Below are positions 34,146 through 47,731 of a stretch of DNA of 64,000 nt, piece after piece. Both the position numbers and the translations under genes were made by a program. Positions within the stretch are counted from its first letter, which is position 1, and each line of letters opens with the position of its first letter. Source of the DNA: an uncultured Coriobacteriaceae bacterium (lineage in GTDB: Bacteria; Actinomycetota; Coriobacteriia; Coriobacteriales; Atopobiaceae); the NCBI GenBank assembly GCA_948439405.1, contig CAOJNB010000004.1, positions 1 to 64,000 on the forward strand, read 5' to 3'. The notes below the pieces were generated by a model, which saw only the letters and a program-made list of their open reading frames with translations, was not told where the DNA came from and made no database searches.

Positions 34146-35276
34146 CTACGCCTCCCCGACGAGCTCGAAGGAGAGCAGGACGGGCTGGTGGTCCGAGAAG
34201 GCGAACCCGAGGTCGACGTTCTCCGCCTCGGCGCGGACGTTGTCCGAGACGAGGAAGCCGTCGACGGTGACGGTGTAGGTGACGCCCTCCTCGTAGGGGA
34301 TGTCGCAGCCGCGGCAGGTCGCGACCTCCTCGAGGTCGGCGGGGCGCACGAAGGAGAAGCCCTCGGGCAGGTCCTCGTCGGAGATCGTCTGCACCCACCC
34401 GGGGACCAGCTGCCCGGAGGGGTAGAGGTCCTCGGAGCCGAACAGCGCGTGGTTCCAGTCCCCGCCGCACACCACGTAGTTGCCCGCGGCGGCCTCCCGG
34501 GAGAGGAAGTCGCACATGACCTCGAGCTGGGCCGCGCGCACGGCGCCGCCCTCGTCGTAGGCGCTCATGTGGCTGTTGACCACGACGAGCTCGCGCCCGT
34601 CGGAGGTGGGGTAGCGCATGACGGCGAAGCAGCGGTCGAGGTCGAAGTACTTCGCCGGGAAGGACTCGTCGATCGGGTAGCTGCGGCGGACGGCCTCGGA
34701 GGCCTCGCGGGAGGAGAGCGTGAGCAGGCCGGCGTCCACGCGGCCGTGGAAGTCGGGGATGGGGTAGGCCAGGAAGGCGGAGTGGAAGTTCGAGGCGAAG
34801 TAGGAGGCGTGCCCGGGGAGGGCCTCCTCGAAGGCGGCCCGCTGGTCCACGTGGTGGCTGCGGTCCGAATCCACGTCCACCTCCTGGAGCAGCACGAAGT
34901 CCGGCCCCTCCCCGTCGCCCAGCCCGACGACGGCCCCGACGGAGCCCGCCGTGGCCTCCTCGACGGATTCGCGCGAGACGGCGGTGCCGCGCTCGCCCGC
35001 GGTGGGGGTGCCGTCCGCCATGGCGCCCGTGTCCATGAAGAAGGTGAACTCGGGGGTGTATGCCCCGAAGCCCACGTTGTAGGTGACGGCCGTGAGCTCC
35101 TCGCCCACGGGGACGGGCTCGCCTGCGGCCTCCGCCCCGCGCGCCTCGAGGGCGACGCCGTCCTCGATGCGGTAGTAGGTGAGCTCGAGGTACGCGGCGT
35201 ACCCCGCGACGACGGCGGCGGCGAGCGCGACGACGAGCGCGACGCCTCTCAGGACGCGCCTGGCGATGACGGGCAT
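34146..35276 (-). CDS. membrane-anchored endonuclease/exonuclease/phosphatase-family protein
   Basis: The N-terminal anchor (residues 8-30, VLRGVALVVALAAAVVAGYA) places the catalytic domain outside the cell. EEP-fold motifs: LTAVTYNVGFG, FVLLQEVDVDS (metal Glu), VVVNSHMSAY, VVCGGDWNH and the closing SDHQPVLL. The family includes DNases, sphingomyelinase- and inositol-phosphatase-like enzymes; the substrate cannot be told. The operon with a PAP2 phosphatase favours a lipid or phosphate-ester role (inference). 376 residues; ATG 35276 is divergent from the aldo/keto reductase gene. Confidence 0.87.
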   Translation of the reverse strand: MPVIARRVLRGVALVVALAAAVVAGYAAYLELTYYRIEDGVALEARGAEAAGEPVPVGEELTAVTYNVGFGAYTPEFTFFMDTGAMADGTPTAGERGTAVSRESVEEATAGSVGAVVGLGDGEGPDFVLLQEVDVDSDRSHHVDQRAAFEEALPGHASYFASNFHSAFLAYPIPDFHGRVDAGLLTLSSREASEAVRRSYPIDESFPAKYFDLDRCFAVMRYPTSDGRELVVVNSHMSAYDEGGAVRAAQLEVMCDFLSREAAAGNYVVCGGDWNHALFGSEDLYPSGQLVPGWVQTISDEDLPEGFSFVRPADLEEVATCRGCDIPYEEGVTYTVTVDGFLVSDNVRAEAENVDLGFAFSDHQPVLLSFELVGEA

Positions 35277-35361
35277 GGCGGCCCCCTTCCCCTCGGTGCC
35301 ACCATTCTACTGTCGGCGCGGCGCCGTCCGCAGCGGCCGCGGGGCCCCCGCCCGCCCGCGT

Positions 35362-35370
35362 TGCTAGGAT
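35362..35370 (+). promoter_or_regulatory. extended -10 promoter of aldo/keto reductase gene
   Basis: TGC-TAGGAT followed by GGGG, 37 bases ahead of the ATG at 35408. Confidence 0.5.
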
Positions 35371-35407
35371 GGGGCGTGTAACGACGACGGCTGCCAGGGA
35401 GGCGCGC

Positions 35408-36277
35408 ATGCAGAAGGTGACCCTCAACAACGGGGTGGAGATCCCCGCCATCGGCTTCGGGACCTACCGCTCCACGGATAGGGACGGCCACAAGGTCATC
35501 CTCGACGCGATCCGGGCGGGCTACCGCCTGATCGACACGGCGATGAACTACGGCACGGAGCCCGACGTGGGCCGCGCGCTGGCCGAGTGCGGCGTTCCGC
35601 GCGAGGAGTTCTTCGTCACCACCAAGATCAGCCGCAACCACCTGGGCTACGAGAACTGCAAGCGCATGTTCGACGCCTCGCTCGAGCGCCTGGGCACCGA
35701 CTACGTGGACCTCTACCTCATCCACTGGCCGCGCCCGAGCTACGGCCGCCCGGACTGGGACGACTGGGCGCGCCTCGACCGCGAGACCTGGTGCGCCATG
35801 GAGGAGCTCTACGAGCAGGGCGCGATCCGCGCGCTCGGCGTGTCGAACTTCTTCCCCGAGCACCTGGACAACCTCCTGCTCACCGCAGAGGTGCTGCCCA
35901 CCGTCAACCAGCTCGAGCTGCACCCCGGCTACATGCAGCCCGACGTCGTCGCCTACAGCCGCGAGCTCGGGATCGCGCCGGAGGCCTACAGCCCGATCGG
36001 CCGCGCGCGCCTGCTGGGGCATCCCACCCTCGTCTCGATCGCCGAGGCCCACGGCGTCTCCGTCGCCCGCCTCTGCCTGGCCTACCTGCTGGGCAAGCAG
36101 ATCATCGTGCTGCCGAAGTCGACGCACTACGAGCGCATGGTCGAGAACCTCGACCCCTCGGGCGTCGAGCTCGCCGAGGAGGAGGTCGCCGCGATCGACG
36201 CGATGCCGATGGCCGGCTACTCCGGCGAGCACCCCAACCGCCAGACCGTCCCCGTCCAGACCTCCTGGGAGGTCTAG
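35408..36277 (+). CDS. aldo/keto reductase (AKR5-like)
   Basis: NADPH-dependent reductase of 289 residues. The catalytic tetrad is complete: Asp43 and Tyr48 (LIDTAMNYG), Lys73 (TTKISRN) and His106 (LIHWPRP). GVSNFFPEHLDNL and the cofactor strand LPKSTHYERM follow the family pattern. It resembles 2,5-diketo-gluconate-reductase-type enzymes that act on small aldehydes or keto-sugars. ATG 35408 follows CAGGGAGGCGCGC; the open frame reaches back to 35369, inside the promoter. An esterase gene follows after 33 bases. Confidence 0.92.
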   Translation: MQKVTLNNGVEIPAIGFGTYRSTDRDGHKVILDAIRAGYRLIDTAMNYGTEPDVGRALAECGVPREEFFVTTKISRNHLGYENCKRMFDASLERLGTDYVDLYLIHWPRPSYGRPDWDDWARLDRETWCAMEELYEQGAIRALGVSNFFPEHLDNLLLTAEVLPTVNQLELHPGYMQPDVVAYSRELGIAPEAYSPIGRARLLGHPTLVSIAEAHGVSVARLCLAYLLGKQIIVLPKSTHYERMVENLDPSGVELAEEEVAAIDAMPMAGYSGEHPNRQTVPVQTSWEV

Positions 36278-36310
36278 GGAGCCCCGACCACGCAGCGAGA
36301 GGAGCCGCGC

Positions 36311-37150
36311 ATGATCCACGAGACGATCGACCTCACCGAAGACGGGCGCGTCAGCGTCCGCACCTACGTGCTCGACGTGTACCGCCGCACCAAGGGCGTC
36401 ACGCGCCCGGCGATGATCGTGTGCCCCGGCGGCGGCTACGGGCACATCTCCACCTCGGAGGGCGAGCCGGTCGCGCTCACCTTCAACCAGCTCGGCTACA
36501 ACTGCTTCGTGCTGAGCTACTCGGTGGGGGACGACTCCTCCTGCCCCAACCCGCTCGTCGAGCTCGCCCGCACCGTGGCGATGGTGCGCGAGCGCGCCGA
36601 CGAGTGGCAGGTCGACCCGTCCCGCGTGGCCGTCGTGGGCTTCTCGGCCGGCGCCAACCTCTCCGCCATGCTCGCCACCCAGTGGCACGACCCCGAGGTC
36701 GCCGCGCTGGCCGGCTCCACGTGCGAGGGCATCCGTCCCGACGCCTGCCTGGTGGGCTACGCCCCGTCCGACCTCACCCGCATGGAGACCGACCTCCCCG
36801 AGGAGGAGCGGATGGAGAAGCTCGGCGAGGGCGGCGAGGGCAGGATCCTCACCGACGGCACCCCGCAGGTGAGCTACGCCAACTTCATCGACGGACGCAC
36901 CGTGCCCATGTTCCTGTGGCACTCCCGCACCGACGAGATCGTGCCCTCCGTCAACGCGCTGCTCGCGGCGCGGGCGATGGACGACGCGGGCGTCCCCTAC
37001 GAGCTGCACCTGATCGACGCCGGCCACCACGGCCAGTCGGTCGACAACCGCATCTCGCATCCGCTCGACGACGACTGCGACCCCTCGATCCAGGCCTGGG
37101 TCCCGCTGGCCGACCACTGGGTGCGCCGCCGCTTCGGCATGGCGCTGTAG
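36311..37150 (+). CDS. alpha/beta hydrolase (acetyl-esterase-like)
   Basis: A 279-residue hydrolase related to BD-FAE / acetyl xylan esterase proteins. The catalytic Ser112 is in VGFSAGANL, the oxyanion loop is CPGGGYGHIS, the Asp is in HSRTDEIVP (Asp208) and the His is in AGHHG (239 or 240). No signal peptide is present, so it acts inside the cell, probably removing acetyl or acyl groups from imported sugars; that role is inferred from the family and the nearby GH32. ATG 36311 follows GAGAGGAGCCGCGC. A strong terminator follows. Confidence 0.88.
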   Translation: MIHETIDLTEDGRVSVRTYVLDVYRRTKGVTRPAMIVCPGGGYGHISTSEGEPVALTFNQLGYNCFVLSYSVGDDSSCPNPLVELARTVAMVRERADEWQVDPSRVAVVGFSAGANLSAMLATQWHDPEVAALAGSTCEGIRPDACLVGYAPSDLTRMETDLPEEERMEKLGEGGEGRILTDGTPQVSYANFIDGRTVPMFLWHSRTDEIVPSVNALLAARAMDDAGVPYELHLIDAGHHGQSVDNRISHPLDDDCDPSIQAWVPLADHWVRRRFGMAL

Positions 37151-37170
37151 GCCGCGCCGGACGAGCAGGG

Positions 37171-37207
37171 GGCGCCCCCGGGCCGCATGGCGCGGCCCGG
37201 GGGCGCC
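37171..37207. terminator. 16-bp perfect hairpin, bidirectional
   Basis: GGCGCCCCCGGGCCGC (37171-37186) pairs with GCGGCCCGGGGGCGCC (37192-37207) around a 5-base loop, between the convergent esterase and GH32 genes. Confidence 0.7.
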
Positions 37208-37224
37208 CTGCGTCACGGGACCGG

Positions 37225-38604
37225 CTACCAGCCGATCCCGTTCCCCATCTCCCAGGCCTCGATGTCGGCCACCTCGCCTGCGACCTCGACCGCGAGCTCG
37301 CGGGCGGCGGGGAACCAGCGCGTCGCGAACGCGCGGGAGCCCCCGTCGAGGAACAGCTCGACTGCGGAGCGGTCCACGAGCAGGCGCAGGTCGCGCACGT
37401 CGCCGACCGGGCAGGTGCGCTCGACGCGCCCCGCCCCGACGCCGTCCGGGCCGTCGAGGAAGGAGAGGCGCGCGACGCCCCCGGCCACCTCGAGGCGCAG
37501 CGCCCCGTCGAGGGTCACGCGCAGGTCGCCGGACACGCCCTCGAGCCGCACGTCGGCCGCGTGGTCGGAGGCGCGCAGGACCCCGCCCTCCGCCTCGAGG
37601 CGGCCCTCGTGCAGCAGGTCGAGCTCGGGGGCGGGCAGCTGGCGGATGAGCCCGTCGTCGCCCAGGGAGAGCACGCGCGGGACCGTGAGGCAGTGGTAGA
37701 GGCCGAACCCGTCGGGGACGCACTCGTGGGGAGGGGTCGGCTCGCTCATCCAGGCGAGCATGAGCGTGCGCCCGGACTCGTCCACGAAGGTCTGCGGGGC
37801 GTAGAAGTCGAACCCGCGGTCGAGCTCGACGAAGTCCGCCGCGCGCACGCCCACGCAGTCGAGCAGGCGCCCGTCGAGCGGGAAGTAGCCGGAGTTGTCG
37901 TGGTTCTGCCAGCGGTCGGGCAGGCTGGGGAGTCCCTGCGGGCAGCAGAGCAGGAACTCGCTGCCGCCGAGGGCCACGCGGTCGGGGCACTCCCACATGT
38001 AGCCGACGGGCTCGTCGGGGCGCACGGTGAGGCGGTGGCGCCACGAGAGCCCGTCCTCGGAGTCCCACACCATCGCGACGCCCACGTCCCCGCGCGTGCG
38101 CGCCCCGAGCAGCATGTGCATCGAGCCGTCCTGGTCCCACACCTTCGGGTCGCGGACGTGCAGGCTCATCTCCTCCGGGTAGTCCTCGTTGCGCAGCAGG
38201 ACGCGCTTGTCGGAGAAGGAGAGGCCGTCCTCCGAGGTCGCCGTCACCTGGCAGGCCGTGCGCCCGGTCGTGACGTAGTCGTAGTCGTCGCGGTCGCGGA
38301 ACTTGCGGTTCGCGGTGTAGTAGACGCGCATCGGCGCGCCCTCGGCGAGGTAGGCCGAGCCGGACCACACGCCGCCCTCCTCCTCGGGCAGGGTGACGGG
38401 GATTGCGCAGCCGCGGTGCTCCCAGTGCGCGAGGTCGCGGCTCGTGGCGTGGCCCCACACGCACTCGGGCGAGTCCGGCCAGGCCGGCCGCCACTGGTGG
38501 TAGACGTGGTAGGTCCCGTCGCGCTGGCACAGCCCGTTCGGGTCGTTGAGCCATCCGGTGGGCGGGGTGATGTGGAAGGCGGTCCTCCACTCGTCGTGCG
38601 CCAT
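37225..38604 (-). CDS. sucrose-6-phosphate hydrolase / invertase (GH32)
   Basis: Five-bladed beta-propeller enzyme of 459 residues with a C-terminal beta-sandwich. Catalytic residues are visible: nucleophile Asp21 in WLNDPNG, the transition-state stabiliser in VRDPKVW (Asp152), and acid/base Glu205 in WECPD. FYAPQTF and LMLAWMSEP are further GH32 blocks. There is no signal peptide, so it acts on cytoplasmic sucrose, sucrose-6-phosphate or short fructans; no PTS or permease gene adjoins it. ATG 38604. The gap upstream, shared with gltB, contains phased CGTTTC repeats and a palindrome that could be its operator. Confidence 0.93.
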   Translation of the reverse strand: MAHDEWRTAFHITPPTGWLNDPNGLCQRDGTYHVYHQWRPAWPDSPECVWGHATSRDLAHWEHRGCAIPVTLPEEEGGVWSGSAYLAEGAPMRVYYTANRKFRDRDDYDYVTTGRTACQVTATSEDGLSFSDKRVLLRNEDYPEEMSLHVRDPKVWDQDGSMHMLLGARTRGDVGVAMVWDSEDGLSWRHRLTVRPDEPVGYMWECPDRVALGGSEFLLCCPQGLPSLPDRWQNHDNSGYFPLDGRLLDCVGVRAADFVELDRGFDFYAPQTFVDESGRTLMLAWMSEPTPPHECVPDGFGLYHCLTVPRVLSLGDDGLIRQLPAPELDLLHEGRLEAEGGVLRASDHAADVRLEGVSGDLRVTLDGALRLEVAGGVARLSFLDGPDGVGAGRVERTCPVGDVRDLRLLVDRSAVELFLDGGSRAFATRWFPAARELAVEVAGEVADIEAWEMGNGIGW

Positions 38605-38682
38605 GGTCGCTCCCTTCGCGTCGTCGTCCCCAGGATAGCCCGGCGCGCCCGGCCCGCGCCCGCGCGGCGCCGCTCACGGGGG

Positions 38683-38710
38683 CGTTTCCGGACCGTTTCG
38701 GTCCCGTTTC
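38683..38710. promoter_or_regulatory. three helically phased CGTTTC repeats with embedded palindrome
   Basis: CGTTTC occurs at 38683, 38694 and 38705, exactly 11 bases apart, and a reverse copy GAAACG lies at 38747. The middle copy is the centre of GGACCGTTTCGGTCC (38690-38704), a perfect inverted repeat with 6-bp arms around TTT. The region lies between divergent GH32 and gltB, so it could be an operator for either. Confidence 0.55.
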
Positions 38711-38831
38711 GCGGTGTCGGGCCGGTTACGCCTCCGCGTCGGGCGTGAAACGGCTGCCCGTGCGACGCCTCCCCGTAACACGCCGTCCGTAGCGTGTGCA
38801 CCGACACGCGACCGCGAGAGGGGATGGACGA

Positions 38832-43463
<4,632 letters not shown>

Positions 43464-44948
43464 ATGGGCAAGCCGGGAGCGTTCCTCGAGGTGCCCCGCA
43501 GGGAGCACGGGACGCGCGACCCGCTGGGGCGCGTCCGGGACTTCGACGAGCTCGCGGTCCCGCTGGGCCGCGAGGAGCAGCGCGAGCAGGCGAGCCGCTG
43601 CATGATGTGCGGCGTCGCCTTCTGCCAGACGGGCGTCGCCTTCGGATCGGCGCGCACGAGCGGGTGCCCGCTGCACAACGCGATCCCCGAGGTGAACGAC
43701 CTCGTGTGGCGCGGGCTGTGGCGCGACGCCCATGAGCGGCTCGCCCTGACGAACCCCTTCCCGGAGTTCACCGGCAGGGTGTGCCCCGCCCTGTGCGAGG
43801 CCGCGTGCAACCTGGGGCTGCACGACGAGCCGACCTCGATCCGCGACGACGAGCTGGCCGTGTCCGAGGCCGCCTGGGAGGCGGGGCTGGTCGCCCCGCC
43901 CGAGCCGCCCGCGGAGGGCGCGCCCTCGGTCGCCGTCATCGGCAGCGGGCCCGCGGGGCTCGCCTGCGCGTGGGAGCTCGCTCGCCGCGGGGCGCAGGTC
44001 CGCGTCGTCGAGCGCAACGATCGGGCGGGAGGTCTCCTCATGTACGGGATTCCCAACATGAAGCTGCCCAAGGACGTCGTCGAGCGCCGCGTGCGCCTGA
44101 TGGGGGAGGGCGGCATCGAGTTCGAGTGCGGCACCGACGCGGCCGATCCCGGCGTGGCGGCGCGCCTGGCAGCCGAGAGCGACGCCGTCGTGGTCGCGGT
44201 CGGCGCCACCGAGCCGAGGCGCCTCGACGTGCCGGGCTCCGACGCGGAGGGGGTCGTCTACGCCGTGGACTACCTCTCCTCCGCGACGCGCGCCGCGCTG
44301 GAGGGAGGGCGTCCCGCGATCGACGCGCACGGCCGTGCCGTGGTCGTCGTCGGCGGCGGCGACACGGGCACCGACTGCGTGGCGACCGCCCTGCGCCAGC
44401 AGGCGGCCACCGTCCAGCAGCTCGAGTTCATGCCGGCCCCGCCCGAGCGTCGCGAGCCGGGCAACGCGTGGCCCGAGTGGCCTCAGGTCAGGAAGACGGA
44501 CTACGGGCAGGTCGAGGCGATCGCCGTGCAGGGGGAGGACCCGCGCAGCTGGGCCACGAGCACCGTCGAGGTCGAGACCGACGGCGGCAGGGTGCGCGGC
44601 CTGCACGTCGTCTCGCTCGACTGGTCGTCCGGGTCGCCCGAGCCCGTCCCCGGGTCCGACTGCGTGATCCCCGCCGACCTCGTCGTGGTGGCGACGGGCT
44701 TCGCCGGACCGGAGCGCTCCGTCTACGACGCGCTCGGCGCCAGGACGGAGGAGGTGCGCGGAGGGGTGCGCCCCGCGTGCGCGGACGGCTCCCACCGGGT
44801 CGAGGTCGTCGAGGGCGCCGTGTTCGAGGACGGGCCGACCCCCGTCTACGCCGCGGGTGACGCGAGGAACGGGTCCACGGTGGTCGTCAACGCGATCGCC
44901 GACGGCCTCGCCTGCGCGCGCGAGGTCGCAGACGACCTCGGGCTGTAG
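43464..44948 (+). CDS. gltD: glutamate synthase, small (beta) subunit
   Basis: NAD(P)H-oxidising FAD subunit that feeds electrons to GltB, 494 residues. The N-terminal Fe-S domain has CMMCGVAFC, SGCPLHN and CPALCEAAC. FAD binding is seen in VAVIGSGPAGLACAWEL, the NAD(P) site in VVVVGGGDTGTDC, and the closing YAAGDARNGSTVVVNAI is typical. The LMYGIPNMKLPK block is diagnostic. The ATG follows the gltB stop directly, so expression is coupled and stoichiometric. Confidence 0.96.
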   Translation: MGKPGAFLEVPRREHGTRDPLGRVRDFDELAVPLGREEQREQASRCMMCGVAFCQTGVAFGSARTSGCPLHNAIPEVNDLVWRGLWRDAHERLALTNPFPEFTGRVCPALCEAACNLGLHDEPTSIRDDELAVSEAAWEAGLVAPPEPPAEGAPSVAVIGSGPAGLACAWELARRGAQVRVVERNDRAGGLLMYGIPNMKLPKDVVERRVRLMGEGGIEFECGTDAADPGVAARLAAESDAVVVAVGATEPRRLDVPGSDAEGVVYAVDYLSSATRAALEGGRPAIDAHGRAVVVVGGGDTGTDCVATALRQQAATVQQLEFMPAPPERREPGNAWPEWPQVRKTDYGQVEAIAVQGEDPRSWATSTVEVETDGGRVRGLHVVSLDWSSGSPEPVPGSDCVIPADLVVVATGFAGPERSVYDALGARTEEVRGGVRPACADGSHRVEVVEGAVFEDGPTPVYAAGDARNGSTVVVNAIADGLACAREVADDLGL

Positions 44949-44977
44949 GCGGACGTCCCGTGGCGGTCGGCTCCGCG

Positions 44978-44983
44978 TAAGAT
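44978..44983 (+). promoter_or_regulatory. -10 element of CPBP protease gene
   Basis: TAAGAT followed by GGAGGG, 40 bases before the ATG at 45023. Confidence 0.4.
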
Positions 44984-45022
44984 GGAGGGACGCGAGGGCC
45001 GAGCGGACGGGAGTGGTGTCAG

Positions 45023-45949
45023 ATGGGGGAGGCGTCCCTGCAGGACGAGGCGGCGCGGGAGCGGCGGGCGCGACGGCGCCTCGCGGCGCGCAGGTGGCTC
45101 AGGGTCGTCGTCGCGACTCTGCTCGTGCTCGCCGTCATGGTCGGCCAGGCCTTCGTGGTCGCGGCCGCCCTGTTCGCCCCGCTCGACGAGCTCTCGCTCA
45201 CGGTCGTCTACGAGGCGGGCGGCGTCGTCCTCGCGACGCTGGCCGTCTGCGTGATGGGCGGGGCCCCGCTGTTCGAGCTCCACGCCCGCGAGGTGCTCGC
45301 GGGCCTGCGCTCGTGCCGCTACATGATCCTCTGCGACGCGTCGCTCGCCGTCGTGAGCATCGCCTCGAGCCTGCATTCCGGCAGCGCCTTCGTCGCGGAC
45401 TGGCCCTGGCGGCTGGCCCTCGTCACCCTCATGTGCCTGGGGGTCGGCGTGTTCGAGGAGCTCGCGTTCCGCGCCCTGCCCGTCGAGTCGCTGCTGGGGC
45501 CGCTCGGCGGCAGCCGCGCGGGCGTCGCGTGGACCTGCGTGGTCACGAGCGTCGGCTTCGGCCTGGCGCACGTCCTGCCCGCCGACCTCGCCTCCCTCGG
45601 CCCGCTCGAGGCCCTTCAGATGCTGCTCAAGGTCATCCAGACGGGCGTGTGCGGGATGCTGTGGGCCGCGGTGCTCGTGCGCGACCGCACCATCTGGGGG
45701 GTCGCCCTCGGGCACGCCCTCACCGACCTGCCCCTGATGCTCTCGACGGTGCTGTTCACCACGGAGGGCGTCGCGGCGGACTACGTCTCCTCGGGAGACG
45801 ACGCGATGGCGCTCGTCGCCACCTACCTCTTCGTGATCGCGCTCTACCTGCCGCTCTTCTTCAAGTCGGCGAGGATCCTGCGCCAGGTCCCGGTGCCTGT
45901 GCGCGGGACCTTCGACGAGCGGGCGCGGGAGCGCCTCGCCGCGCGCTAG
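45023..45949 (+). CDS. CPBP-family intramembrane metalloprotease
   Basis: Membrane protein of 308 residues with about seven helices. The CPBP/CAAX-protease motifs are present: EELAFRAL (EExxxR) in VGVFEELAFRAL, FGLAHV (the zinc His) and LGHALTD. Bacterial members are linked to bacteriocin self-immunity or membrane-protein processing; no bacteriocin gene is visible nearby. The N-terminus is strongly basic (ERRARRRLAARRW), consistent with the inside. ATG 45023; the ribosome site GGGAGTGG is modest. Its stop shares CTAG with the next gene. Confidence 0.85.
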   Translation: MGEASLQDEAARERRARRRLAARRWLRVVVATLLVLAVMVGQAFVVAAALFAPLDELSLTVVYEAGGVVLATLAVCVMGGAPLFELHAREVLAGLRSCRYMILCDASLAVVSIASSLHSGSAFVADWPWRLALVTLMCLGVGVFEELAFRALPVESLLGPLGGSRAGVAWTCVVTSVGFGLAHVLPADLASLGPLEALQMLLKVIQTGVCGMLWAAVLVRDRTIWGVALGHALTDLPLMLSTVLFTTEGVAADYVSSGDDAMALVATYLFVIALYLPLFFKSARILRQVPVPVRGTFDERARERLAAR

Positions 45950-46503
45950 CCCCGCGCGACGAGGACGGAGAGCGAGCCGGAGCGCCCGACGTCGGGGGAG
46001 TCCGTGCCCGCGACGACGCCCGAGCGCGTCGAGGGGAAGCCGGCCGCCGGGCATGCCCCCTCGAGGGCCTCGACGAGGACCGGCTCGTCCACGACGACGA
46101 GCGTGCCGCCCTCGTTGACGACGGAGCGCAGGCGGGCGAGGGCGTCCGCGGGGGAGGCGGCGCCTCCCAGCGAGCCGCAGCAGATGACGGTGTCGGCCAC
46201 GAGGCCCTCGACGTCGTCCTCGAACAGGTCGAGGCAGAGGGTGTCGGCCGTCTCGATCAGGTTCTCGATGATCTTGCGCTCGACGCAGGAGAGCATGCCC
46301 TCGTCGGGGTCGACGAGCGTGATCATCGAGAAGAGGTCGTAGAGCGACAGCCCCACGAGGCCGGTCGCGCACCCGTACTCGATCGCGGTCTCGTAGGCCG
46401 CCCCTCCCAGCTCCTCGCGGATCGCCCGTGACACGCGTTCCGCGAGCGCGACGCGCTCCGGCGTGTCGTAGCTGCGGGCCCTGTCGTCGAATCTCCTGAC
46501 CAT
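45946..46503 (-). CDS. class I SAM-dependent methyltransferase
   Basis: Short methyltransferase of 185 residues. Motif I is TAIEYGCATGLVGLSL, post-I is ITLVDPDEGML, and VADTVICCGSL is motif II. The N-terminus RRFDDRARSYDTPERV resembles ubiquinone/menaquinone-type and small-molecule methyltransferases, but the C-terminal half is short. The substrate is unknown. It lies 43 bases downstream of the 23S rRNA methyltransferase gene. Confidence 0.82.
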   Translation of the reverse strand: MVRRFDDRARSYDTPERVALAERVSRAIREELGGAAYETAIEYGCATGLVGLSLYDLFSMITLVDPDEGMLSCVERKIIENLIETADTLCLDLFEDDVEGLVADTVICCGSLGGAASPADALARLRSVVNEGGTLVVVDEPVLVEALEGACPAAGFPSTRSGVVAGTDSPDVGRSGSLSVLVARG

Positions 46504-46546
46504 CGTCTCGAACCTCCCCGTTCGTCCGACCCCTGGATGGTACCCC

Positions 46547-47728
46547 TCAGCGCGCCGAGAGGGCGCAGACGACCTCCGCGTGCCGGGTGTGGGGGAACAT
46601 GTCGACCGGCTGCGCGGTCTCGAGCCGGTAGCCGCCGTCCTGGAGGCGGACCAGGTCGCGCGCGAGGGTCGCGGGGTTGCACGAGACGTAGACGACGCGC
46701 CGCGGAGCGGCCGCGACGACGCCCGCGAGGAAGGCGCGCGTGCTGCCCGCCCGCGGCGGGTCCAGGACCACGACGTCGAGCTCCTCGCGCGTCCCCTCGC
46801 CGCCCATCCAGCGGGTCGCGTCGCCCGCCACGAAGCGGCAGCGCCCCGCGACGCCGTTGGCCTCGGCGTTGCGTCGCGCGCAGGCCACGGCGCCGGCGAC
46901 GCGCTCGACGCCCGTCACGCGCGCGCCCACGCACGAGGCGGCGCAGCACACGCCGATGGTGCCGGTGCCGCAGTAGGCGTCGAGCACCCGGGGCGCCTCC
47001 CCCTCTCCGAGGCGCGCCGCCTCGATCGCGAGGCGGTAGAGGACCTCTGTCTGGTCGTGGTTCGTCTGGTAGAAGCTCGTCGGCCCGATCTCGAAGGTGC
47101 AGCCGAGCAGCACGTCGCGGATGGTGCCCGGACCGTGCAGGGTCCGGCAGCGCGCGCCGAGGATCGCGTTGGTGCGCCGCTCGTTGACGTTCTGGACGAC
47201 CGTGGTGACCTCGGGGCAGGCCTCCAGGACGGCCTCGACGAGTCGCCTGCCGCGCGGCAGGGCGTCGCCATTGGTCACGAGCACGAGCATGAGCTCGCCC
47301 GTGGCCCGCGAGCTCCTCACCACGGCGTGGCGCAGCACGCCCGTGCCGCGGTCCTCGTCGTAGGCGGGGATCCGCAGCCGCTCGGCGGCGCGGGCCACGG
47401 CCGAGATGAGCGGCCGGGCGCGCTCGTCCTCGACGAGGCAGGCGTCGCAGGCGACGATGCGGTGCGTCCCTCGGCGGTAGAACCCGCAGCGGACGCGCCC
47501 CCCGCGACCGGGCGCGAACGGCGAGGCCGCCTTGTTGCGGAAGGCGACGGGGTCGCCCCCCATCCCCGCGATCGGGAGGAGCTCCGCCCCCTCGCGCGCG
47601 AGCGGGGCGGCGAGGGCCTCGGCCACGGCGTCGCGCTTGCGGGAGAGCTGGATGGGGTAGGGCACGGCGAGCCACTCGCAGCCGCCGCACTCCCGCGCGA
47701 CGGGGCAGGTCCAGGTCCTGTAGCCCAT
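46547..47728 (-). CDS. 23S rRNA (uracil-C5)-methyltransferase, RlmCD/RumA family
   Basis: RNA m5U methyltransferase of 393 residues. An Fe-S cluster is indicated by Cys8, Cys14 and Cys17 (CPVARECGGC) plus a later cysteine in VACDACL. TSFYQTNHDQTEVLY and YCGTGTIGV give the SAM fold, VVLDPPRAG and VSCNPATLARDL the catalytic cysteine region. The usual N-terminal TRAM domain is missing, so the protein begins at the cluster. ATG 47728 lies four bases after the stop of the MEMO-AMMECR1 gene. Confidence 0.91.
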   Translation of the reverse strand: MGYRTWTCPVARECGGCEWLAVPYPIQLSRKRDAVAEALAAPLAREGAELLPIAGMGGDPVAFRNKAASPFAPGRGGRVRCGFYRRGTHRIVACDACLVEDERARPLISAVARAAERLRIPAYDEDRGTGVLRHAVVRSSRATGELMLVLVTNGDALPRGRRLVEAVLEACPEVTTVVQNVNERRTNAILGARCRTLHGPGTIRDVLLGCTFEIGPTSFYQTNHDQTEVLYRLAIEAARLGEGEAPRVLDAYCGTGTIGVCCAASCVGARVTGVERVAGAVACARRNAEANGVAGRCRFVAGDATRWMGGEGTREELDVVVLDPPRAGSTRAFLAGVVAAAPRRVVYVSCNPATLARDLVRLQDGGYRLETAQPVDMFPHTRHAEVVCALSAR

Positions 47729-47731
47729 GGG

